Source: Verticillium longisporum (Eukaryota > Ascomycota > Sordariomycetes > Glomerellales > Plectosphaerellaceae). Taken from it: a stretch of DNA of 64,000 nt. Below are positions 55,092 through 64,000 of the stretch, piece after piece (within the stretch, counting starts at the first letter, position 1; each line of letters opens with the position of its first letter). Both the position numbers and the translations under genes were made by a program. The notes under the pieces were generated by a model. That model searched no databases and was not told the DNA's origin. It saw only the letters and a list, made by a program, of their open reading frames with translations. The stretch lies in the NCBI GenBank assembly GCA_019188255.1, contig JAETXT010000003.1:2604001-2668000 (forward strand), given 5' to 3'.

Positions 55092-57548
55092 CCTGCAATG
55101 AATGCGTACATGACATGGCGCGATTTTGTTTGCTCATTCAATATTCTCTTCGACTTTTCCGTCTTCAAGTCATACTCTTGGCAGCATATAGGAGTAGTCT
55201 GTCCGCCTTCTGAGGGTGTGATTCTGAGACTGCTTGACCTTTGATTTCCTACTCGTCTTGTGGGCTGGGTACCCAGGGAGGCTAGGGACCAGCAGATGGC
55301 CAAGCGTCGCTTGTTTTGGATACCTACCTAAGCCAAGTAATGAGAAATCACGCGCCCCGCGCGTTAAGACGCAGCTGGGCGGCGCGAGAGACCAAAAACC
55401 AAGGCATAGCCTGTCATTCTCATAATCTCCATCGTCGTCATCCTTCGCTGTGGTGCTAGGGATTTGGTCCGACGCCACGCGGGAATATGTGGTCTCCGCC
55501 TCGTCATCTCTCGCTCCCCTCAGACCCAGAGTCAATCCAATTCGAGTGCCCAACTTGCGCCAAATGCCCTGGCAAAGGAAGTGGGCGGTCTCCAACTCGG
55601 CAGTGGGCTCATCTCATTGCGGGGACGAGGGGACTCTGATCGAGATGGATAACGGATGACTGTGGACCGCGTTCAGATTGATGGACACGGTCCCCATTGC
55701 AGTCTGACCTGAGCTTTGCAGTGGCCTTTCTGCAGGTCCATCCGACTCTGGCCTTGTGCATGGCTGGCAGATGAATGGGCGACAAGCGATGGGGGGCGGG
55801 CGACGGGGGCACCAAGACTTCGTGGCGGACAAAGTCCCGTTTCTAGCGAGCAAGCCCCTTCGACGGGTGCCTTATTGTACATGTATGCTGCAGAAGCAAG
55901 GGTTCCCCTCTTCTCTTCTGTGTCTGTCTCTGTATTCTTCGTCCTTACTCTTCGCGTCTCTCTCGATGAACGTACTCGGGGGTCCACCCACCGCCTACTC
56001 GCAGGGGTCGTCCAAGCCTGAATCTGGGCTAACGCAGATCTGGTCTTGGGGTTGGAGATGGCCAGTGGATTGGAGGCAGCTGTCGAATCAGCGTCGATCA
56101 AGTCCGCGACGAAAACCGCCGCCAGAGGGGGATTTGGACCATGTCCGCCTTTTCCCGCCTGGCCTTCTTCTCAAAATGGGTTGCGTTTCTGAGGGCGAGA
56201 ATGAATGGTGCCGTCGGGTTATTAGACCCTCGGGCGGTATCGACACTTAGTTCTTTGGGACTCGCAATTGTAGGTTGGTCAACGCTTGCGACGGCGCTTG
56301 TAACTTCAGCCTGAGGTGCGGGCGTTTTCCCCCGGCGGCAGGCAAAATGGCGAAGAGGTTCACAAGTCTTCACAAGGGTGAGCTGTGTGGCATCCTTCCC
56401 CCTCGCTGTCATTGCTGCGACAGTTGAGAGCAGACTGAAAGAGGAGTTCCTCGCCATCCATCAAACCTCAAGATACCAAAACAGCAGTGTCTTCAGCCGA
56501 ACCTCCGCATTGCAGAATATTTTCTCGGCATCTCGGCTCAACAAGAACGAAACTGTGGCTACCTTTTTCAAGGCAACGAAGCAATACATGTGGAGACAGC
56601 TTTTCCGGCCGCATCAGTAAGGTCAGGTCAAGGTCTCCAGCACGAGCCGGTGCCTTACAGCGTACCCCCCATGTCTCTCATTCGAACGAAAGCTAGCAGA
56701 GACTGAATGGAGAAGCGCAAACCATGGTTCGGTACCCCGAGCGCCAAGCGCCTCGCGAATCCTCGCTCGGGAGCGTCCATGTAATTATGTACGGGGGACC
56801 CGCATGCTTTGAGCAATCAGCACTGCTTAAAGCCTACCATGACCGCCTCCCCGAAGCCTCTTCCTCCGTCCGCCCTTGCTTTCGTGGCATCATACTCGCA
56901 GTCCCCAGGATCAGGGGAGAATGCCCGGGTAAAGAAACGTACAAACCCCCTGCTAGTCATGAAAGCTTGCCTCTACCTCGTTGCACAAACTAGGATACCC
57001 CAAGCCAAGGGACGACCCGTTGCGATGACTATGGCAGACCACTTGTAACAATCTCCTCTGTACCTCTGGCGGCCTGGTATTGGGGGAAATCCACGTGCGT
57101 CTGCAATATGCAGCCCACCGCTCACTGCTTTGCCCCCCACTTCCCCCCCTTTTCCAGTCCCCTTTCAGTGAACCACATTGTACGTTCCTTACCCCTCAGT
57201 CTCCTCTCATCAGCCGGTCTGGGGGTGGTGGTGGAGGGGACCTGAGAGTTTGGGGAACCCATGCTCCCACCCTTTCGATCTCGACCATGTGTCTCGGACC
57301 ATGCCTTGGCCCATGGGATTAATGTCTAGTTTGGGATCCGGGACGAGGTCCTGTGATGATCAAGATGTAGGAAGCCCAAGGTGGTCCCTCGCGGGCATGT
57401 TGGTTGCTGAATGTTATTACACCCGTCACCTGCTGTCTCGTTCGATACGCGAACCATCTGTCTCGGATCCCTTCGCTTCCCAACCCCACGTCTTCCTGTC
57501 GCTGTGTACTGCCGCCCGCTTTGATTGCCTGCCACACCTTCCTTCGCC
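55092..57548. other. Gene-poor region, 2.5 kb
   Basis: Follows the oxidoreductase and leads to the promoter of the transcription factor. Short frames here are G/C-biased with no domain. No RNA gene or repeat recognised. Confidence 0.5.
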
Positions 57549-59870
57549 ATGTTTGGTGGTCGATCTGGATCAGAGCAAGGTGCTGCTGGTGGCCAACAGC
57601 AGCATTCGCAGTCTCCTCATGATAGAATGATGCTTTATGCGAAACCCATACAACCCAAACCCGTCAAGAGCCGATCCAGAGCAGGTATGTCGACATCTCG
57701 ATGATTGTGTCTGTATCGGCAAAGCTGTGACTAACACTGATCCTTCAGGTTGCAAGTACTGGTGCGAATCCCTTCTAACATGCCATGCTCTCTGAACTAT
57801 ACCCAGCTCACACTACTTCCACAGCCGAGACAAGGTATGTTCCGTTCCTCTGATTCAGCGCCCCCCTGGCCGTCATCTTCCTGAAGGCCGTTGACCAACT
57901 CGTTGTCCCCTCGTAGCGAAAGAAGTGCTCCGAAGAAAAGCCACGATGTTCGCGTTGCGTCCAGTTCGGCGTCGAGTGCGTCTACGAGCCCATCAAGAAG
58001 CGCAAGAAGCGCACCACAAAGTTCACGGTCCCTTCGCCCCCGGACGCCGGCAGCACACCAGGTTCCTCCGGTCCCAGCACGGCGCCGTCCGACCCCACCT
58101 TGAACCAGCAGCACGTCCAGCAGCCGCACCTCCATCAGGCCTACTTTGAGCCCGGACAGACACCAGAGGGGCTCGCCTCGTTCCTGGACCCCTGGGCCGG
58201 CGGCGACACGTCCATGTCCGACTCGACGACCGGGACCTCGCCGTCGCTGCTGGGCTATGACGACGCGGTGCTCGGCGAGAACACGTACCAGATTGGCACC
58301 TTTGATATTGCCGGCGCCAACGTCTGCGGGACGCAGGCTGAAGTCATACCTTCGCTGGCGTGGAGCCCCCAGATCGAAGAGGATCTCCTGCCGTGGCCGT
58401 TCCTGGCGGGCCACATGGACTGGGGAGAGCAACAGCAACAGCAGCACCAGAGAATTCTCGCTCCAATACCACCGGTTCACATGCCTTGGCTGGCTCCGGC
58501 GTCACCGAGGCCTAGAGAGTCGTTTCCGACCGTGGCGGACCCGATATCGCAGACGCTAGACCACAATGCGCTGGTAGAACATTTCTGCCGCTCGGTTGCT
58601 GGAAGTCTGTTACAGGGTGGCGGGAGTGCTGTCGTAGACCATGTTGGGTCGTTGTGCTTTGGGAGCGCGGTGGTGAGGGATGCGGCGTGTGCGCTGGCTG
58701 GTGCTGACCTGATACGGACGGGGTCGAGAGGCGATGTTGACCATGGGTTGTTCCACGAGCAGGCCTTGGTCAGGTTGCCCACCTTGGCCGAAGTCGAAGA
58801 GGACTGGGCGACGGAGCAGACGCTAGGAGCGATGCTGTTGCTGGTGTACTACGAGATGGTATGTTTTGTGATGGATGCATCGAGCTTTGACATCGCTAAC
58901 TCGCAGGATGAATAGCTTCTTCAGAGAGGCCCAACGAATTTGATCAGTCGGCACATACAACAAGCTTGGCGGGTTCTCGAAAAGGTCCACACCTCAGAAA
59001 ACCCAAGGCTTGTCTTCTTCCGTGACGTAGGGTTCGCTGAATTGCGCCCTCGCTGAACCTCCGCTGACAGATCGCCAGGCCTTCAGATACTTTGATGTCA
59101 TCCACGCGCTCTCGTCTGGCACCTCGCCGTGCGCTCCATCCCCGGCATCGGTTCATTCCCACACTTCGGTCTCGGCTCTGGACTCCTCTATTAGCGCCAT
59201 CTCCGGCTTCACAGCCGACCTCTGGCCCATCCTCCACCGCCTTGCCTCTCTACTATGCCGACAGACTGATCAGAGCCATTCCAGGGACTCACATGCGTCC
59301 ACCGAAGGCAATGAAGCTAGCGACGAGCGAGAGGCAGCTCTTCACGAGCTAGAACAGGTTCTCATCGCATGGGAGCCCGCCCTTCCACCTGGCTACACTC
59401 TCGTCAACCGTGTTGTCGATGGACCAGAGGACGCCCCCGAGGATGAAGTTGCGCGCATCCGCGTCATGACAAGCAAGGCGCTTGCGTGCAAACAGAGCGC
59501 TCTCATAGTGGTGAACCGCGAGCAAAACGCCGAGGCGGTGCAGCGGCATGCTGGGGCGGCGCTTTGGCATTGCGTCTCGGCGACGAAACCGCATCTGCCG
59601 CCGGGGCGCGGCACGGGCGCCGGGATGCTTTGGGCTTTGTTTGAGGCAGCATGTGAAGCCGGAGATGGCCGAGATCGTGGCCTCGCGAGACAGGCTTTCG
59701 CGGCAGTAGAGGCAGCGAGAGGTGTGGTCAATGCTGCACAGGCCTGGGAGGTTGTTGTAGAAGTCTGGCGAAGGAGGGATCTGGCGAAGGCAGGTGGAAG
59801 AGCCGATCCTGGGGGTGGCGGATGGAGAAGAATCGCCGAAGAGATGGGGTTCAGCCTGGTACTTGGATAG
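57549..59870 (+). CDS. Zn(II)2Cys6 transcription factor with fungal-specific regulatory domain
   Basis: Nuclear DNA-binding regulator. Six exons: 57549..57684, 57749..57761 (13 nt), 57825..57834 (10 nt), 57917..58858, 58925..59026 and 59079..59870, giving 664 residues. The zinc cluster (about residues 46-75) is spread over four exons: R-A-G-C-K-Y-C, then R-D-K from the 10-nt exon, then RKKCSEEKPRCSRCVQFGVEC: six cysteines with CX2CX6CX6CX2CX6C spacing. A basic linker follows (KKRKKR). Downstream is a Gln/Pro-rich part and a helical middle homology region: LVYYEM joined to RGPTNLISRHIQQAWRVLEK, RDAFRYFDVIHALSSG and DLWPILHRLASLLCRQ. The C-terminus is KALACKQSALIVVNREQNAEA and helices. Intron 4 retention gives an in-frame stop at 58915. 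The closeness to an FAD oxidoreductase and a secreted protein suggests local targets (inference only). Confidence 0.9.
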
Positions 59871-60548
59871 ATGCGAGGCTGTGGGATGGTGTGTTGTTTC
59901 GAGCCGTTTGGTTCCATTGCTTTGTATTGTTGGACGTATACCCCTGAATATGTTGATAAGTTCAAGCCGGTTGGAGGCGTTTTCAACGGTTTATGTCAAG
60001 TAAGCACCCGAATCTTTGTTTCAGATTCTCCTATTGGCTTTTGAAGAACGTAAATAACGATGCCGAGATAACATTGCGTCCTCGTGTGACTGTGAGCGCT
60101 TGTGCTCCCAGTACTGCCCGATGCCGTCCGAACTCACTAAATTCTACGCCTCAAGTGCATATGATCAACGACGGACGACTTGAGGACGCCTTGAAATTGA
60201 GCCATATAAAGATTATTCGGGCATTTAGCTGTCCTTCGTCGATTCTCCATATCACACCTTTCACAAGAGCTTCATAATGGAGTCGGGAAACAAGCTTCAG
60301 GGTCCTTCCGTACTTGAAGTTTGAGACGGAGTCATCGCAACTGGATGCTCGGTATCATTTATTGCATTCCAAATATGAGCAGAATGTGCCGGTGGTTCAT
60401 TAAAAAGAAATGTAACCAGATAACCTCCGTGAAGGAATGGACGGACGCCAGATTGACTCCCGCGATGAAAAGAGAAGAAAGTAAAAACCGCCTTGCCACT
60501 CAGTATTCAACTCCCTCGCTGCCCCATATATCTCTGGCCATCACCCTT
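59871..60548. other. Convergent intergenic region
   Basis: About 680 bp between two convergent stops, with A/T-rich 3' sequence. No gene recognised. Confidence 0.55.
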
Positions 60549-60848
60549 CTAAATGCAGTAGGGGCTCTGGTTCTGCTCGTTGAAGTAGCATTCAGTGTGA
60601 GGAGGGCAGTCGCCGCCGTACTGTGCACATCGTCAACATCATGGCGGTCATGTATGGGCAGGGGTCAAACATACCACCCAGAGCGCAGACACATCGCAGA
60701 CCTGCCAGCCTTGCTGGCCATAGTTGCCAACAGCGCAGGAGTAGGTACCCGGCTTGCAGCCTTCGGCAGGAGGAGTGTAGTCGCCAGGGCGGGCGACGGC
60801 CGAGCTGGCGGCAATGACGGCGGTGGTGAGGAGAGTGAGGAACTGCAT
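60549..60848 (-). CDS. Small secreted cysteine-rich protein
   Basis: No named family. Two exons on the minus strand: 60675..60848 and 60549..60620, intron 60621..60674 (54 bp, GTATGT donor, TTGAC branch, CACAG acceptor). Product 81 residues. It begins with a clear signal peptide (MQFLTLLTTAVIAASSAVA) and has six cysteines in the mature part, the pattern C-x5-C-x14-C-x11-C-x5-C-x10-C roughly, enough for three disulfides. The second exon supplies the last three cysteines (GDCPPHTECYF and SPYC). Such small secreted proteins are common in plant- or insect-associated and saprophytic fungi and may act at the cell surface or on a host; the function is unknown. It has no similarity to a known toxin that I recognise. 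Confidence 0.85.
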
Positions 60849-62574
60849 TTTGAAAAGTGGGTGATTTGATAAGAGCACGAGCTTGATTGAATGAGAAAGG
60901 TGGCTGGCTGTAAGTCTTTGGAGTGCGAGAAGATCTGATGCGATGACTTGCTGAATGACGAGACCAGAAGCTGTCATTCAGCGGAATATGTTGCCATCTT
61001 TATACTCAACCTTTCATCGCTGATAACCCAAACGTCAGCCATCGTCGCGTAAACGGCCCGCGCCATGTCTCTCAACACGAGAATAGATCCTCCCGCTCAA
61101 CATCGTCGGCGACATTTCCGGACTCGACGGCGACTGGCAGAAGAAACGATGACATGCGGCTGGAGCTAGCAACCGTCGCCTCCGCCACGCTCAGCCCTGC
61201 CCGTCACGACCAATCTGCTCCCCCAGATGCTCAGTTCCCACCACGTCACGTCTGCCGACAGCATGCAGGGCGGGGTGCAGAACCACCACGTCGACCCTCT
61301 CGGCAACACGACAAACGTTGGCGCATGCTTACTCCACCGGCCGGCCCCTCCTACGAGACAAAGCACATACGGCAAGCCGGCTCTGCCTTGCGGGGTGTCA
61401 GCTAGGCTGGTTTGAGTCAAGACTTCGGGAAGTTTGTACGGAATCTCTGGGCGCTGGTTGGGCACGTCACCCCCCCGCACCACCCATCGCGCGGATCAGC
61501 CGCATTCGGTTACCTGTCGGCTGAGCCGGAACTATCCACCTACCCCCGAGGCAAGTCCAACGCCATGAAGGCTGCTATTATTATCCCATCTTGATGGTGC
61601 TGTGAGGTGTGCCCGGTGACGATGAAGACGTTGAGACAGATCATGAGCCAAGCCACGGCTAGAAAGAAGTGGGCTGGGGCGGGCGATCGTAGGGCAGATC
61701 CATACACGTACGTACAGCTTGTCATTATCATTATGGAGAAATAGTCTTCTCTCGGTGCTGGTTGCACGTTTTCCTTTCTCAGTCGAGGGGCTGATTCAGA
61801 TCTCTCCGAACGGTGAGCAGCGCTTCCTCGTGTTGTGAACCCGGTGGTCAGCTGTTTGTCCTGCCGGACGGGAATATACTTCTTTTTCGGGGCCTCAAGG
61901 CGGATTGATCAGTCAGATGCTCAGTGCCCGCAGATGTGTCTTGAGACGCGCATGCAAGATCAATACCTAAGAGTAACGATATCTGCGGCTTTTCCGAATC
62001 AGAAAGCATCAGCTCTGCCCAGGTTGGCAGCGTCGGCCAACCCCACAACAGTACCACCACGACCATACGAACATCAGCCACAAACAACTGCTCCCCAAGC
62101 ACATACGACCATACCTACTGGAAAGCTCGGGATCCCGTCCGCTCTCCCTTTGATAAACCAGTAAGGGCCAGATCAGTAGTCGGGTGGGTGACCACCGGCG
62201 AATCCCTGGTGTTGTATGTTTTGCATTTTTGACGGACGCGCATCTCGCTCGGTTGGGTCGAGTGACGCGGCACTAAGCGGCTCCGTGGTGGAGACGAATA
62301 TAACGAACGTTGTATTCAGTCTTGCTTGCTGCGCGCCCTCGCCGTTGTCTGTCCATGAACAAGGTTCAGTCAAGTTTAACCATTCTCAAGGCGACCCTTC
62401 CGCTCCATTATCATATTACACTATTCATGACCGCAGTCTTGCCAAAATGGTTCCGAAGAGGCGTAATCGATTCGGCCCGTGAAATGGCGTGTAACGTTGC
62501 CCCTCCCCAAACTCTCGACCGTGACGCGTGGCGCTTCCCATTGTCCGTCCATCCTCTCCACACGGCAGCGACTT
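60849..62574. other. Intergenic region, 1.7 kb
   Basis: Promoter side of the secreted-protein gene and 3' side of the hydrolase gene. No gene or repeat recognised. Short C-rich frames around 61154-61524 are not convincing. Confidence 0.5.
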
Positions 62575-63494
62575 TCATGTCGCCCGAAAGTGCTTTCTGA
62601 ACCACGCGATACACTGATCCTCGGCCTCCTCGCCCGGTCCATCCACCTTCTCGTCCTTTGGAAACGAAGCTCGCAGCGCGAACCCGTGAGTCGATCCGTC
62701 ATACACTATAATCTCGCCATTTCTGGCTTCGATGACCGGCCGCACCCGCTCGGCCTTGGCCCTCGGGATCTGGTTGTCCTCGCTGCCAACGGCAATGGAC
62801 AGCGGCACGACCAGCTTCTCGAGGTCGCCGGGCAGGACCACGAAGCTGGGGTGGCCGGTAAAGGCGGCGTCGATGAGGGGCTGGTCGTGGCGCCCGTCGC
62901 CGCCGCCGCCGGCGGTGGGGCCTTGGGCGAGGAGCACGGTGTGCTTGCCGCCCCAGCAGAAGCCGACGGCGCCGAGGGGCAGGGCGGGCTCGTCGGCGCG
63001 GACGGCGGCGAAGAAGGTCTTGACGCGCGGGTGGGTGATGCCGAAGCGGTTGCGGTAGAAGAAGGGGACGACGGCCAGGAGAGCCGAGACGAGGTTGTAG
63101 CTGGGCCAACGGTCAGCACGTGTGTTGCTTGGTGACGAGGCAAGGCAGGAGATGATGGCATGTCGGCAAGACCGGGGACTTACGCTTTGGAGAAAAGGTT
63201 GGCGTCGCCGAAAATGGTACGCATGTTGGCGAGCATGGACACGGGCGCGGCGTGGCCGTCCATGAAGTCGGGGAGGTACACCTTGTAACCGCCCTTGTCG
63301 GCATATCTGTCGGCGATGAGGCGGGCGTTGGGGAACTCCCAGCCAAAGACATCGGGAATGACGACGATGATGCCCTTGGCCGGTTGCTGGTTTTGAGGCT
63401 CGGTCATGTACATGTCGAGACCGTGGAGAGTCGTGACTCGCCCCCGTGGAATGCCCTTGTGCAGGGCGCCGCTGAAGCAATCGGGACAAGACAT
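62575..63494 (-). CDS. Dienelactone hydrolase family protein
   Basis: Alpha/beta-hydrolase of the dienelactone hydrolase type, which opens lactones or esters in aromatic degradation or other metabolism. Two exons on the minus strand: 63184..63494 and 62575..63100, with an 83-bp intron (GTAAGT donor, CTGAC branch, CCCAG acceptor), 278 residues. The N-terminus MSCPDCFSGALHKGIPRG is typical of fungal members. Seen: oxyanion/strand IIVVIPDVFGWEFPNARLIAD, the nucleophile elbow GFCWGGKH with the catalytic cysteine, and the catalytic histidine in YDGSTHGFALR; the catalytic aspartate probably lies in VGSEDNQIP. A signal peptide is absent, so it is intracellular (inference). The frame is intact. Closest likely class is the yeast AIM2-like/fungal DLH group. 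Confidence 0.93.
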
Positions 63495-64000
63495 GGTGTT
63501 GCAGACGAAAGCTCAGACTCTTGTACTGCGGCTGATCAACAGGTTCAATTGGGGAGACGGTCACACGGCGATTCGAAGTCGACGAGGTCGAGGATTAATC
63601 TTGACGATGCGATCGGTTCAATTGCTTGGCTGAGGGCGGGGATGAAATGACGACCAGCAGCCATCCTCAGCAGCACGCGAGATGAAGCAGCTCGGGAAAC
63701 AGGGCATGGCGTTCGGAGGCACGAAAAAAGTGAGCGTCTGACTGGGTCTACCTGGGAGCTGAAGGGCTGAATCCATGACGCTAGGAAGAATTTGGCGATG
63801 TCTCTGCGTGTTCGCCGGACTCGAACAGCAGGCAAGTGCGGGTAGGTGAGCAATTGACAGATGTACCAATGTTCAGTCTTCTCGAGGCGAGATACGGCGT
63901 GAGTGTAGTTGTCCAGGCTGTGGAAGCATTCGGGGAGGGTTGATGATCACAGCCTTCCTACGGCGAGTCGAATTGGCACACCGACCAACTCACTCCAGGC
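63495..64000. other. Upstream region of the dienelactone hydrolase, to the window end
   Basis: Promoter side of the hydrolase gene. No coding signal recognised in the last 500 bp. Confidence 0.5.

Noticed and set aside
63800..63830. tRNA B-box-like GGACTCGAAC
   Set aside because: No matching A-box or cloverleaf found around it on either strand.
1..64000. Transposons, CRISPR arrays and rRNA genes
   Set aside because: No transposase or reverse-transcriptase frames, long terminal or inverted repeats, regularly spaced repeats or rRNA sequence seen.

Overview
The window is a gene-containing segment of a filamentous ascomycete (Pezizomycotina, probably Sordariomycetes) nuclear genome. Protein-coding genes are split by short introns of about 50-240 bp with fungal signals (GTAAGT/GTACGT/GTATGT donors, CTAAC or CTGAC branch points, CAG/TAG acceptors). 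The families are typical of that group: Zn2Cys6 regulator, GMC oxidoreductase, FHA tail-anchored STRIPAK-type protein, Mgr2, NC2-beta, Prp38, mitochondrial GatA. I found no rRNA, tRNA, CRISPR array, virus or complete transposon.

Layout. 0-5 kb: the 3' part of a short-chain dehydrogenase, the transcription repressor NC2-beta, a small single-pass membrane protein (minus) and splicing factor Prp38. 5-11.2 kb: minus-strand genes for mitochondrial Glu-tRNA(Gln) amidotransferase subunit A, a sugar transporter (MFS), a degraded coding-like stretch and a D-2-hydroxyacid dehydrogenase. 11.8-20.7 kb: a secreted metallophosphatase, a proline-rich disordered protein and an SLC35F-type transporter. 20.7-27.3 kb: a 6.6 kb gene-poor stretch that ends in a probable long spliced leader of a conserved fungal protein (27.3-29.1 kb). 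30.9-31.9 kb: an AhpC/TSA-like thioredoxin-fold protein. 36.6-40.8 kb: a large TRF4/Cid1-type nucleotidyltransferase. 42.8-47.2 kb: two unknown proteins. 47.9-52.1 kb: an FHA/coiled-coil/tail-anchor protein diverging from the mitochondrial Mgr2/ROMO1 gene. 53-64 kb: GMC oxidoreductase, Zn2Cys6 transcription factor, a small secreted cysteine-rich protein and a dienelactone hydrolase.

The most notable general observation is that at least seven otherwise well-conserved genes carry a single +1 or -1 frameshift, mostly in homopolymer runs (around 9000, 10963, 12023, 29006, 39104, 50040, 53689). The dehydrogenase additionally has a 5-bp tandem duplication at 10602-10611. Spread over unrelated genes, this looks more like residual indel errors in the assembly than gene death, although the 9-12 kb stretch is dense enough that real decay of a sugar-acid catabolic locus remains possible. 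Other points of interest: four introns that are multiples of three and stop-free (exitron-like), a 10-nt micro-exon inside the zinc cluster of the transcription factor, a 7-nt first exon, an in-frame TAG in an unknown gene, and an 83-bp tandem repeat.

The genes do not form one pathway. Most are housekeeping or regulatory genes. Only the MFS/2-hydroxyacid dehydrogenase pair looks like a functional catabolic unit, and the GMC/regulator/secreted protein/hydrolase run at the right end has accessory character.
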